A DNA stretch of 37,307 nt from Acidobacteriota bacterium (GTDB lineage: Bacteria > Acidobacteriota > Polarisedimenticolia > Gp22-AA2 > AA152), in assembly GCA_003222305.1 (NCBI GenBank), contig QHVQ01000079.1, positions 1 to 37,307 on the forward strand, written 5' to 3'. Position numbers and translations under genes: made by a program. A model generated the notes under the pieces. The model searched no databases, had not been told where the DNA came from, and saw nothing but the letters and a program-made list of their open reading frames with translations. Positions 8,354 to 17,460 of this stretch are shown piece after piece (position 1 is the stretch's first letter; every line of letters starts with the position of its first letter).

Positions 8354-10377
8354 GAATTCTCCTGCTGGTACATCCGCAGACAGCGCCGCGCGTTGTCATT
8401 GAGCGGGTCCAGCTCCAGGGCCCGCTTCCAGGCCAGGATGGCCTGTTCGTGCCGGTTCAGCTTGTAGTAGGTGTTGCCCAGGTTGGTATAGGCCACCGCC
8501 GAATCGGAGCTGGTCTGAAGTGCCTGGTTGAACATCTCCAGGGCGCGGTCGTACTGCAGAGAAGTGTGATAGAGGAACCCGAGGTTGTTGTAAACCTCGC
8601 CCATGGCGGGGTCGCTCTCGATCGCTTTCCGAAAAGCCTCCTCCGCGTCGTCCGCCTTTGCCGACCTCGAGAGGACCAGCCCCAGGTTGTTCCAGGCCTC
8701 GGCACAGTGGGGCTGGACTTCCACCGCTTTGCGGAAGCTGGCCTCCGCCGGCTCCAGGGCACCCCGGTAGTAGAGGACCACGCCGCGGCTGTTGTGCTCC
8801 TGGGCCAAGCGCTGGCGAATGCGCTCCTCCTCTTCGCGGGCTGCCTGGCGATGGCTCTCGAAGGCTTTCACCACCTTCTCGTTGGACTCCCTCATCTGAC
8901 GCAGCGCGTCGTCGCCCTGCTGCACGACCTCCTCCAGGTGCGCCAACCCCGCGGCCGTGGCCTCATTCCGTTGCTGGATCTGTTGGATGGCCGAGAGGGT
9001 CAGCTCCGCGGAGGGATTCTGCTCCAGAAGGTCCCCCAGGCGGCCCAGGGTCTTGTTCGTTTCCTTTTGCGCGGCACGGACGCCGGAAATCTCCTTGGCG
9101 AGTCCGGCCAGAGCCTCGGGTCCCTGCTGGGCACCGCGCCGCATCTCGGCCAGCACCAGAGAGATCTCCTCTAGCACCTTGCCGCCGATCTCTCGCAGCA
9201 GTTGGGAGTGCTCCTCGCCCTGCTTGCGGAGGGCGGCTTCCGTCTCCTCGCGAACCAGACGCAGAAAGCCCGGAATGGCCCGAGTCTCTTCCCGCAGGGC
9301 CGTCAGTCCTGCGGCGCCTGCCTGGGCCGATTCGGCGGCACGCGATGCCAGGTCGCGAAGCGGAATCACCACTTCCTTGAGGCCTGACAATCGGTCGTCC
9401 ACGTTCTGCGTCGCCTCCCGGATTCGCTTCATCTCGTCTTGAACCGACGGCAGGGGCTGACGCGACTCCTCCAGGGCGCCCCGGACCCCCTGCACATCAC
9501 TTCGCAGGGCGGCCAGTCCTTCGGAAGCGACGCGCGACGACTCCGCCACCCGGACCGCCAGTTCCTGAAGTGGAGAAGCGGTATCCTTTAGGCCCGACAT
9601 CGTCTCTTGGACGGAGCGGGTCGCTTCTGTGAGTCTGCGAATTTCGTCCTGCAAGGGCGCGAAGGCTTGGCGCGATTCGACCAGAACCCGCTGCGCCAGC
9701 CCTTCCATGGCCGCCCGAATGGGCCCCACCCCTTCCCGTAGATCCAGGATCGACTCCTGGAGCTTGGCCAGGTCCTCGCCGAGAGGGGCCAGGGCGTCGT
9801 CGGATCGGGCTACCCGCCCGCGCAGCTCATCCAGGCGCTCGCGCAGCGCGGAGAGAGTGCGGGCGATGGAATCGGTGGCCTCCAGCGTGGCCGCGCAGCG
9901 CTCCTGCACGGCGGGGGAAGCGTCCTTGAGCTCCATCAGTGACCCGCGGACCCGCTCCGTTTCCTCCCGAAGCTCCTGCAGGGAGCTGCGCAGCGGCGTG
10001 ATTTCCTCCCGGAGGGCATCGAGCAATCCCTCCGTGCCATCCCGTCCCTTCATCGCCTGCAAGGCCGATTGGATACCGCCCAGGCCTGCCGAGAGGGGCG
10101 ACAGGTTCTCCTGGAGGATCTTCAGCGCCCAGGCGGTGGTGGCGGCGGGATCGAAGTCGCAGCGGTGCAAGGTCTCACTCGAGGTGGCCGCCTGCTCGGG
10201 ATGCTGTAGGTGGTCCTCGATCTGTTGGATCCGCCCCACGAGGCTGTGCTCCAACCCCTTGATGGACTGATCCACTTCCAGCAGGGATATGAGAATGTCC
10301 CGGCGCAGGTTGTTGTGACGCCGGTTCTCGTCGTCGGCGGTCCCGGGGGAGGGGAAAGAAAACGAGGAATCTTCCAT
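8350..10377 (-). CDS. Coiled-coil protein with C-terminal TPR repeats
   Basis: 675 aa; long heptad-like region, then three TPRs (EASFRKAVEVQPHCAEAWNNLGLVLSRSAKADDAEEAFRKAIESDPAMGEVYNNLGFLYHTSLQYDRALEMFNQAL...). Confidence 0.85.
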   Translation of the reverse strand: MEDSSFSFPSPGTADDENRRHNNLRRDILISLLEVDQSIKGLEHSLVGRIQQIEDHLQHPEQAATSSETLHRCDFDPAATTAWALKILQENLSPLSAGLGGIQSALQAMKGRDGTEGLLDALREEITPLRSSLQELREETERVRGSLMELKDASPAVQERCAATLEATDSIARTLSALRERLDELRGRVARSDDALAPLGEDLAKLQESILDLREGVGPIRAAMEGLAQRVLVESRQAFAPLQDEIRRLTEATRSVQETMSGLKDTASPLQELAVRVAESSRVASEGLAALRSDVQGVRGALEESRQPLPSVQDEMKRIREATQNVDDRLSGLKEVVIPLRDLASRAAESAQAGAAGLTALREETRAIPGFLRLVREETEAALRKQGEEHSQLLREIGGKVLEEISLVLAEMRRGAQQGPEALAGLAKEISGVRAAQKETNKTLGRLGDLLEQNPSAELTLSAIQQIQQRNEATAAGLAHLEEVVQQGDDALRQMRESNEKVVKAFESHRQAAREEEERIRQRLAQEHNSRGVVLYYRGALEPAEASFRKAVEVQPHCAEAWNNLGLVLSRSAKADDAEEAFRKAIESDPAMGEVYNNLGFLYHTSLQYDRALEMFNQALQTSSDSAVAYTNLGNTYYKLNRHEQAILAWKRALELDPLNDNARRCLRMYQQENS

Positions 10378-10386
10378 AGCTTGCTC

Positions 10387-13300
10387 CTAGGATGTCAGGC
10401 CGAATCGAAGGACCGTCTCACCCGCCAGCTTCTGCCGTCCGGGCTCCAGTTCCTGCAGTACTATCTCTCGATAAACTCGCTGCAGCGCGGTCCGGACTTC
10501 CGGATCGGGCCCCGCCGCGTCGATCTGCTCCAGAGTACGGCAGGCCAGCAGGTAATTACCCGATCGCTCGGCGGCGAGAGCCAGGCGGCGATGGGGGCCA
10601 AGCGCCTTGAGGATTTCGGCGGCGCGGAAGTAGTCGGCGCCTTGCGCGGCGGCCTCGGAATGGATCCTCAGGAGATCGCTCGCTTCCAAGACACCGGGTC
10701 CAGAGGACAGCAGGCTGACGGCCTGAGCGGGCTCTCCAAGATCGAGCAACGCCTCGGCCAGCCGCTTCAAGTCGGAGGGGCGCGGTGGGTCACCCTGCAT
10801 GCGCTCCCGCAGCGCGCTTACCTCGTTGCGGAGGTGGGTGAGGATGCATTCGTGGACCCGGGCCATGAGTTGGTTGCGGTCGGTGGCGATCGTCTCTGCT
10901 TCGCGCAGCGCGTCGCGGGCGGCGCTCGCTTCGCCGCGCCCGAGGCGCGCACGCCAGAGGCGCACCAGCAGGATGAGTCGCTCTCCCGGCTCCCAGGAGC
11001 GCTTGAGCGCTTCCTCCAGCAGCTCGGCGGCTTCCAGGAGCTTCTCGGAGGTCAGTAGCATCTCGGAAAGGAGCGACACGAGACGGTAACTGCCGGGGTG
11101 CCTCCCATGAAGGGTGAGCGCTTGCTGCACGGCGTCTCGGAGAAGGGACGGAGTGTAGCGAACCCCGGCTTCGAGATCTTGTACCGCCGCCTCGAACTCC
11201 TGCCTGAGCGTGAGAGCCTGGGCCCGGGCCATCCGAGCCTCTCCCAGCTTGGGATCCTTCTCCACGAGCGAGGTCAATCCCTTCAGCACCTGCTCGACCA
11301 AGCCTGCCTCCCGCTCCAAAGCCTTGCGGTAAGCGCCAGCCGCCGGCGCTAGACGGCCGGCTCGAGCCAGAACCTCGGCGGCCAGGAAGGCGACGCGGGC
11401 CGTGCCGGAATCCTTCGCGATAATGGTCTCGAGCATGGCCAGCACTTCGCCCTGGGACCCCTCGGTGCGGGAAGCTGCCTGGGCGAGCTTTTCCGCCGCC
11501 GCGGGAATCTCGCCGTCCGCCAGATAGATTTCCGCCATGGCCAGATAGGGACCCGGCACCTTGGGATCCGACGCGATCATCTCGGAACACAGCTTGATCA
11601 CTTGGGGTGCGGCCGCGCGATCCACGCGGTAGGCATTCCGGCAGGCCTCGCCCGCAAGGGCTGTTTCGTTCAGAGCCCGCTGGGCCCGGGCCAGGGCCAG
11701 AAGAGCGGATGCAAGGCGGGGTGACCGGGCGAGAATCGCCTCCAGGCGTGGCAGGAGCGACCGGGCGCTCTCGGGGCGGCTCTCCAGGAGGTGTTGGATG
11801 GCATCCGTGGCGGCGGCGTCCTTTCCCAGTGAGCAGAGGATCTCCACGCGGGCCTCCGCCGCCTCAGGCAAGACGGGAAACGAGACACGGATCCGATCCA
11901 GCTCCGTGAGCACCCCTTCGGCGATCCGGGTGTCGTTGCGGAACGCTTCGAGGAGCCTCGCCACCGCGTCTTCCACCCGGCCGGTTTCGGGCAGGATCTT
12001 GCCGAGGGCCAGGGAAGCCAGAGGTAGGTTCGGGTGAAGGACCAGCAGATGCTCCAGGCGCTCCGCGGCGGTGGCCGCCAGGCTCGTGTTCTTCCGGTAG
12101 GCGTTGTAATACCGCTTCACGGCCCCGGTGCTGTCTCCCTTCTCCAGGGACACGTCACCCAGAACCAGCTGCAGCGGCGCCGTGCTGGCATCGTCCCTCA
12201 GGCGTAGCGTCTCCGAGGCCAGAGCCTGCACCTCCTCCAGCTGGCCCGAGAGGAGGAGGGCGGAGGAGAGTCCCAGCCTCACCTCGATGTCGTTGGGGGA
12301 GGCTTTCAGCGCCTCCCGGTATTTGCTCAGAATCGGGGTGAGCAGGTCCGGGTTGAGAGTTCGAATCTTGTGGAGCTCCCTTGCGGCGGCCCTGAAATCC
12401 TTCTGGTCCAGGTAGAGGCCTGCCAGGATGTAACGAACCTCCACCGTTTCCGGGTGCCGCTCCAGCAACGTTTCGAAGATTTCCCGCACTTCGTTCATCC
12501 GCTCCGGAGCAGCAGCGGCCAGATCCTTGAAGGCCTGCAACGCCTCACCCAAGGCGCCGGAGAGCAGTGCCGCCTCGCCCTGCGCGAAGCGGATCGCTGC
12601 GGGCAGGAGGTCGCGGGAGGCGAGGGAGCGATAGAGGGGGAGCGCCGCTCGGGCGGCCTCGGGGGAGGACCGGGCGGCGCTGGAAAGAAGATGCAGGGCT
12701 TCCGGCGCGCGCGCCGGATCGTTCAAAATAATCTTCTCCAGAGGCGCCAGCGCATCGAGGGACTGGCCCGCGGCGATCAGGGCCTCGGCCAACGCCAGGC
12801 ACAAGCCTGGGTGGGCGGTCTCCGAGCCCAAAGCCTCTCTCGCCCGTGCCGCCACCTCCGGCGCACCCTGAGGATCCTTGAGGAGACGGAAGCGCAGGAG
12901 CAGCGCCGCCTTCGATCGATCTCCTTCCCGCAGGAAGATCTCGGCCAATGCCCGGGCGATGGCCGCGACCGAGGTTCCCGACTCGAGCAGGGAAAGGAGC
13001 TTGGGAACCAGGATGGGGCCGTCCTCGGGCGAGAGTGCCAGAACCTTTTCGTAGCGCTCGACGCCGGCTTCACCGCGGCCGGCTTTGAAGTCGAGATCCC
13101 CCAAGAGCAGGTAAGTGCGGGCGTGGTTCGGATGAGCCCGGATCACTTTTTCGAGTGCCTTGACGGTCACCTCGTCGCCCAGCCTATCGGAGGCCAGGAT
13201 GATCGCCTCCACCGCCAGCACCGGTTTTCCGGAGGCGATGTAGGTGTCGGCCAGGGCCAGTCGCAGCCCCGGGAACTCGTCCATCTTGGGGGTCAGCTCT

Positions 13301-14223
13301 TCCAGGAGGGAGATGGTCTCTTTCTGGTGCGATCCCAACTCCGCCAGGGCTCCCAGGGCCAGGAGCATCTCCGGATACTTCGCCTCGGCGCGGCGCGCGC
13401 GGGCCAGAAGCCAAAGGAGCTCCGCTTTGCCCGGCTCCTTCTTGGCGATCCGCTCCAGCCGGACCGCCACCTCGGGCGCGGCCGCCGCGGCGTCCGCCTC
13501 CAAGGAGTGTTCCAGGTGCTTGAGCGACTCCTGGTGCTTTCCCACCTTGAGCAACAGGTCCACCAGCGTGAGGCGCAGGGGCAGGTTCTGGTAGTCGCGG
13601 GCGAGAATCGACTCCAGCCGCCCGCAGATCCGGTCCCCTTCTTCGGGGTTCTTTTCGAGGATCTGTCGGTAGGCTTGAGCCGCCCGAACGGTGTCCCCGA
13701 TCCGCTCCAACGCCAGGGCCACGTAATACGCCGAGTGAAGCGAAGTCTTGGTGAGCTTGGATAGAGGAGCGTTCTTGAGGACCGCTTCCCACTTGGCCAG
13801 ATGTCGGCCATGGTAGACGCGCAGTTCCTCGGAGGCGATTCGCTCCATCGATTCCATGGCCCGGGGATAGTCGTCCACGCGGATGAAATGCTCCGCCACG
13901 GCGTCGTAATAGGCTCCCACCGCGGCATACTTCATCTTGACTTCCTCGATGAATTCCATCACGGCGTCGATTCGGCGGGGATTACGGCGGAGAATTTTCT
14001 TGAGGCACTCGGCGGCGTCGGTCTCGCGGGAGGCCGCCAGGAGGCGGCGCGACAGCTCGAAAAGGAGAGCTTCCTTGTCGGGCTGCTTGGCCAGCGCCGC
14101 TTCCAGCGTGGCGATGGCTTTGTCGAGCTTTCCCTCGGCGGCGAGCGCCCTGGCCTTCTCCAGGGCCCGGGCTTCCGGCCCCTGGGTCAGGGACTTGAGG
14201 AGGGAGACATCGGGCAGCTTCAT
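10387..14223 (-). CDS. Giant TPR-like repeat protein
   Basis: 1278 aa of TPR-like helical repeats (e.g. ALEKARALAAEGKLDKAIATLEAALAKQPDKEALLFELSRRLLAA). Confidence 0.88.
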   Translation of the reverse strand: MKLPDVSLLKSLTQGPEARALEKARALAAEGKLDKAIATLEAALAKQPDKEALLFELSRRLLAASRETDAAECLKKILRRNPRRIDAVMEFIEEVKMKYAAVGAYYDAVAEHFIRVDDYPRAMESMERIASEELRVYHGRHLAKWEAVLKNAPLSKLTKTSLHSAYYVALALERIGDTVRAAQAYRQILEKNPEEGDRICGRLESILARDYQNLPLRLTLVDLLLKVGKHQESLKHLEHSLEADAAAAAPEVAVRLERIAKKEPGKAELLWLLARARRAEAKYPEMLLALGALAELGSHQKETISLLEELTPKMDEFPGLRLALADTYIASGKPVLAVEAIILASDRLGDEVTVKALEKVIRAHPNHARTYLLLGDLDFKAGRGEAGVERYEKVLALSPEDGPILVPKLLSLLESGTSVAAIARALAEIFLREGDRSKAALLLRFRLLKDPQGAPEVAARAREALGSETAHPGLCLALAEALIAAGQSLDALAPLEKIILNDPARAPEALHLLSSAARSSPEAARAALPLYRSLASRDLLPAAIRFAQGEAALLSGALGEALQAFKDLAAAAPERMNEVREIFETLLERHPETVEVRYILAGLYLDQKDFRAAARELHKIRTLNPDLLTPILSKYREALKASPNDIEVRLGLSSALLLSGQLEEVQALASETLRLRDDASTAPLQLVLGDVSLEKGDSTGAVKRYYNAYRKNTSLAATAAERLEHLLVLHPNLPLASLALGKILPETGRVEDAVARLLEAFRNDTRIAEGVLTELDRIRVSFPVLPEAAEARVEILCSLGKDAAATDAIQHLLESRPESARSLLPRLEAILARSPRLASALLALARAQRALNETALAGEACRNAYRVDRAAAPQVIKLCSEMIASDPKVPGPYLAMAEIYLADGEIPAAAEKLAQAASRTEGSQGEVLAMLETIIAKDSGTARVAFLAAEVLARAGRLAPAAGAYRKALEREAGLVEQVLKGLTSLVEKDPKLGEARMARAQALTLRQEFEAAVQDLEAGVRYTPSLLRDAVQQALTLHGRHPGSYRLVSLLSEMLLTSEKLLEAAELLEEALKRSWEPGERLILLVRLWRARLGRGEASAARDALREAETIATDRNQLMARVHECILTHLRNEVSALRERMQGDPPRPSDLKRLAEALLDLGEPAQAVSLLSSGPGVLEASDLLRIHSEAAAQGADYFRAAEILKALGPHRRLALAAERSGNYLLACRTLEQIDAAGPDPEVRTALQRVYREIVLQELEPGRQKLAGETVLRFGLTS

Positions 14224-14303
14224 CGCCTGTCTTTCTCAAAGCGCTATCGGTCAATCAGTTAGACGGCTTCGACCGCGAAGCACGTCGCGGCCGGAACAAG
14301 GGA

Positions 14304-14331
14304 AATATAAAGATGGCAGCGCGGATTTCAA
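14304..14331 (-). promoter_or_regulatory. Putative sigma70-type promoter for the TPR operon
   Basis: Minus-strand TTGAAA (14326-14331), 16 nt, TATATT (14304-14309), about 80 bp upstream of the ATG at 14223. Confidence 0.55.
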
Positions 14332-14356
14332 GACGCATTAGTCACTTAGCGGACTC

Positions 14357-14385
14357 TTGACTCTGGCAGGGCCTCCCGGTATATT
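14357..14385 (+). promoter_or_regulatory. Putative sigma70-type promoter for the Pro-rich exported protein
   Basis: TTGACT (14357-14362), 17 nt, TATATT (14380-14385). Confidence 0.65.
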
Positions 14386-14456
14386 GTCGCCACTCAAAAC
14401 AAGGTCCCCCATTTTCTTGTGGAAAAGATCTCTGTTTTCTCGAGGGAGGAGGAGTG

Positions 14457-15161
14457 ATGCGTTGGAGAGCGGGATTCGGAAGTCGCCTGGCTGCTGCGGC
14501 TCTGGCGGTGTCGATGAGCGGTTTCCCCGTCGGTTTCAGCCAGAGTGTCCGGTCTGCCGGGACCTTGACGGGTCGGATCTTCCGCGCCGACGGTGTCACT
14601 CCGCGCAGCGGCGTGGTGGTGAGAGTTGCAAATCTGTCCACGTCGGAGATCTTCGCCTCAACTCAAACCGACAATTCGGGACGCTACGCTTTGCCCAGCC
14701 TCCCCTCGGGACAGTACCAGTTGGCGGTGGAGGCGAACGAAGGTTTGTATGTCAATCCTGACCGGATTCCTGTCCTCCAAGGCCGGAAGACCCTGTTCTC
14801 GCTCGCACTGAATCCGTCTCGGGCGGCGGATGAACCGCCCCCACCCGACAATCCTCCCGGTCAAGAGCCTCCTCCCCAGCAGCCTCCGCCGGAGCCTCCT
14901 CCCCAGACCGAGCCCGCGGCGCAACCGCCGCCAGCGGAAGGCACGAAGCCCGAGGAGAAAAAGCCCGAGGAAAAGGGAAAGACACCCGCGGAACAGCAGG
15001 CGGAGAAGGGCAAGAAGAGGTCGGGCGGCGGGTTCTGGCGGAGCGGCTGGGGTGTGGCCGTGGGTCTTGGCGGAGGTGCCATCGTGCTGGGACTTCTGGC
15101 CGACTCTATCGCCGGAAACAGCAGTGAAGTGCCCCCTCCTCCCAGCCCCAGCACCCCCTGA
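14457..15161 (+). CDS. Exported carboxypeptidase-regulatory-like domain protein with Pro-rich linker and C-terminal TM segment
   Basis: Signal peptide; GTLTGRIFRADGVTPRSGVVVRVANLSTSEIFASTQTDNSGRYALPSLPSGQYQLAVE resembles CarboxypepD_reg/Cna-B-like folds; PPPPDNPPGQEPPPQQPPPEPPP linker; GVAVGLGGGAIVLGLLADSIAG near the C-terminus. Confidence 0.8.
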   Translation: MRWRAGFGSRLAAAALAVSMSGFPVGFSQSVRSAGTLTGRIFRADGVTPRSGVVVRVANLSTSEIFASTQTDNSGRYALPSLPSGQYQLAVEANEGLYVNPDRIPVLQGRKTLFSLALNPSRAADEPPPPDNPPGQEPPPQQPPPEPPPQTEPAAQPPPAEGTKPEEKKPEEKGKTPAEQQAEKGKKRSGGGFWRSGWGVAVGLGGGAIVLGLLADSIAGNSSEVPPPPSPSTP

Positions 15162-15191
15162 GTTGAGCCTTCTGGTTCTCTCGTAAGATTG

Positions 15192-15225
15192 AAGGGCCCG
15201 GCTCCTCCGGGCCCTTTCGATTTCT
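15192..15225 (+). terminator. Rho-independent terminator
   Basis: Perfect 10-bp stem AAGGGCCCGG/CCGGGCCCTT with CTCCT loop, followed by a T-rich stretch (ttcgatttct), just after the stop at 15161. Confidence 0.8.
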
Positions 15226-15261
15226 GTGTCGGGAATAAGGGTGGTCTGCCTCCAGAGTTCC

Positions 15262-15291
15262 TTGACTCCCGCTGAATCGTGGGACTAATGT
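15262..15291 (+). promoter_or_regulatory. Possible promoter for the CBS gene
   Basis: TTGACT, 18 nt, TAATGT; good -35, weak -10. Confidence 0.35.
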
Positions 15292-15326
15292 AACGTCTCC
15301 AGGGTGCCGTCGACTCGGGAGGACCC

Positions 15327-15788
15327 ATGAAGGCCAAGGAGATCATGACGCGGGATCCCATTACTTGCCTTCCGCAGACCACCATCGAAGACCTGTGTGA
15401 GACGCTCAGGCGGGAGAACATCAATGGGGCCCCGGTCGTGGACGAGGCCGGACGATTGGTGGGCATCGTCTCCCAGGACGACGTGATCTTCCGGCGGGGA
15501 AGACCCAACGAGGACATTCAGCCGCCCCGGGACATCAAGGATCTGTTCCAGCGCGGCTTTGCCTCCATCGCCGACAGCGACGCCGGTCCTCGCCGGGTGG
15601 AAGACATCATGACCCGGGAAGTGATTTCCGCCGACGAGGAGACGCCTATAGAGCAGCTTTGCCGCACCATGTGGGAGCGTCGGATTCACCGAATTCCCAT
15701 CACTCGCGGCGGCAAGCTGAGCGGGATCGTATCCTCGCTGGACCTGTGCAAGATCATCGCCAACGGAAAAGTCAGCCTTTCCCAGTAG
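15327..15788 (+). CDS. CBS-domain pair protein
   Basis: Two CBS motifs: AKEIMTRDPITCLPQTTIEDLCETLRRENINGAPVVDEAGRLVGIVSQDD and VEDIMTREVISADEETPIEQLCRTMWERRIHRIPITRGGKLSGIVSSLD. Confidence 0.92.
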   Translation: MKAKEIMTRDPITCLPQTTIEDLCETLRRENINGAPVVDEAGRLVGIVSQDDVIFRRGRPNEDIQPPRDIKDLFQRGFASIADSDAGPRRVEDIMTREVISADEETPIEQLCRTMWERRIHRIPITRGGKLSGIVSSLDLCKIIANGKVSLSQ

Positions 15789-16038
15789 CTTGCCCGCTTA
15801 ACCTCTTTCTGAAGAAATCGGCGTTTTTCTTGATGTAGTCTTTCCACGGCTCGGGGGCCTGCTCCGCTTCGAAGATTGCCTCCACCGGGCATTCAGGCTC
15901 GCAGGCGCCACAGTCGATGCAGATCCGGGGATCGATGTACATCTGGTCCTCGCCCGGGCGGATACAATCCACCGGGCAGACCGCGACGCAAGCACCGTCC
16001 TTCACGTCGATGCAGGGCTGGGCGATAACGTAGGCCAA
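15772..16038 (-). CDS. 7Fe/4Fe-4S ferredoxin
   Basis: LAYVIAQPCIDVKDGACVAVCPVDCIRPGEDQMYIDPRICIDCGACEPECPVEAIF. TTG start at 16038 gives the canonical N-terminus; the ORF-track ATG at 16104 adds 22 aa. Confidence 0.88.
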   Translation of the reverse strand: MAYVIAQPCIDVKDGACVAVCPVDCIRPGEDQMYIDPRICIDCGACEPECPVEAIFEAEQAPEPWKDYIKKNADFFRKRLSGQATGKG

Positions 16039-16164
16039 GCGGGAATCCTCTCGGAGTTCTGGGTGCAGGCCGCGCATTATAGGCGGGCGGCGAGCGGCTA
16101 GCAAGCGGGCGATCCGGCCGGGTCATGGCGGCATAATCCCGGTGGCGCGTCCCGGAGGAGTGTC

Positions 16165-17460
16165 GTGTTCTATGCGATCTTTCGGGCCTTCCTGAACCTC
16201 TGCCTCCGAATCATGTATCGTCGCATCGAGGCCCTGCTGGCGGCCAATCACGGGAACGCCCTGATGGACCCGCTTCTGCTCCTGGTGCTCCTACCCCGTC
16301 CCATCACTTTCCTCGCTAAGCACACGCTCTTTCGCATGCCGCTCGTCGGTTTTTTCTTGAAGCGCATCGGCGGGCTTCCGGTCTATCGGCGCCAGGATGC
16401 GACAGGGGAGTCGAAGAAGAATGAGGAGACCCTCGATGCCTGCGGGCGGATCCTGTCCAGCGGCGGCGTGGTGTGCCTCTTCCCCGAGGGAAAAAGTCAC
16501 GATGAGCCGAAACTCCAAGAATTGAGAACCGGCGCGGCGCGCATCTACTTTCGCGCCGCCCAATCGGCGACAGAGAATCCCACCGTGATTCCAACCGGAA
16601 TCAATTACGAGGCCAAGAAAGCGTTTCGATCTCGAGTGCTTGTGGTGTTTGGAAAGCCGGTTTCCGTCTCAGAACTTCTGGAGCTGGAGAGGGCCCGGCC
16701 GGAGCAAGGAGTGGCGGCGCTGACCCACCGCATCGAGGAAGCACTCACGGAGCTGATCCCGGGGCTGGATTCCTGGGAAGAGCTCGAGTTTCTCCGCGAC
16801 ATCCGGGCCCTTTTCCTGGGGCGACGCGAGGAATCGCTTTCCGAGGAAGCCGCGTCTCTGAGGCGGTTCATCCGAGCGTATCGCTTCTACCGGGAGCGTG
16901 AACCGGAAGCAGTCGCGGTCATCCGCGGCCACTGGAAGGCCTATCGCCGGCAGCTCGGGCGCTTCTCCTTGAAAGAGGAGGAAGTGGATCTCGCGGAAGC
17001 GCCTGTGCGTGCCGCCCGCTTCGCTCTCCTGAGCGCCGCCGTGATCCTGGGAGTGCTGCCCCTGGCCCTGGTCGGCCTGCTCACGCACTACCCGGCCTAT
17101 CGGATCTGTGGTGAGGTGGAGCGACGCGCAAACCGTTTCCCCGACCAGACGGCCACCTTCAAGCTGATTGGGGGGGTTCTGCTTTTCCCTCTCAGCTATG
17201 CGGTTGCGGTCGCGCTGCTCGCCTGGTGGGGCGGATGGAAAGCGGTGGCGCTTGGTACGGTCCTGCTTCCCCTGAGCGGCTGGGCTGCGCTGCGGGTGGC
17301 GGAGGAGCGGCAGCGACTCCTGGAGGGGGTCCAGGCGCTCTCTCTTGCTTTCGCGTCGGGCAAGGCCCTGCGACAGATTCGCCGGCAACGGCGCCAGATC
17401 CTCGAGAGCGTCTCGGCCCTCATCCGAGAGCATCCGCCGGAAGCGGCGGCGCTCCGATGA
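16165..17460 (+). CDS. PlsC-type 1-acyl-sn-glycerol-3-phosphate/lysophospholipid acyltransferase
   Basis: ANHGNALMDPLL motif (Hx5D variant), FLKRIGGLPVYRR, VCLFPEGKSHDEPKLQELRTGAARI, C-terminal TM helices. GTG start. Confidence 0.87.
   Translation: MFYAIFRAFLNLCLRIMYRRIEALLAANHGNALMDPLLLLVLLPRPITFLAKHTLFRMPLVGFFLKRIGGLPVYRRQDATGESKKNEETLDACGRILSSGGVVCLFPEGKSHDEPKLQELRTGAARIYFRAAQSATENPTVIPTGINYEAKKAFRSRVLVVFGKPVSVSELLELERARPEQGVAALTHRIEEALTELIPGLDSWEELEFLRDIRALFLGRREESLSEEAASLRRFIRAYRFYREREPEAVAVIRGHWKAYRRQLGRFSLKEEEVDLAEAPVRAARFALLSAAVILGVLPLALVGLLTHYPAYRICGEVERRANRFPDQTATFKLIGGVLLFPLSYAVAVALLAWWGGWKAVALGTVLLPLSGWAALRVAEERQRLLEGVQALSLAFASGKALRQIRRQRRQILESVSALIREHPPEAAALR

Noticed and set aside
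12370-13764. 464-aa plus-strand ORF opposite the TPR gene
   Set aside because: Low-complexity Gln/Arg/Gly-rich antisense translation in a GC-rich region; the minus strand carries a coherent TPR protein.
14304-14331. Sigma32-type heat-shock promoter reading (CTTGAAA...)
   Set aside because: The -35 matches, but there is no CCCCAT-type -10 at the proper spacing; the sigma70 reading fits better.
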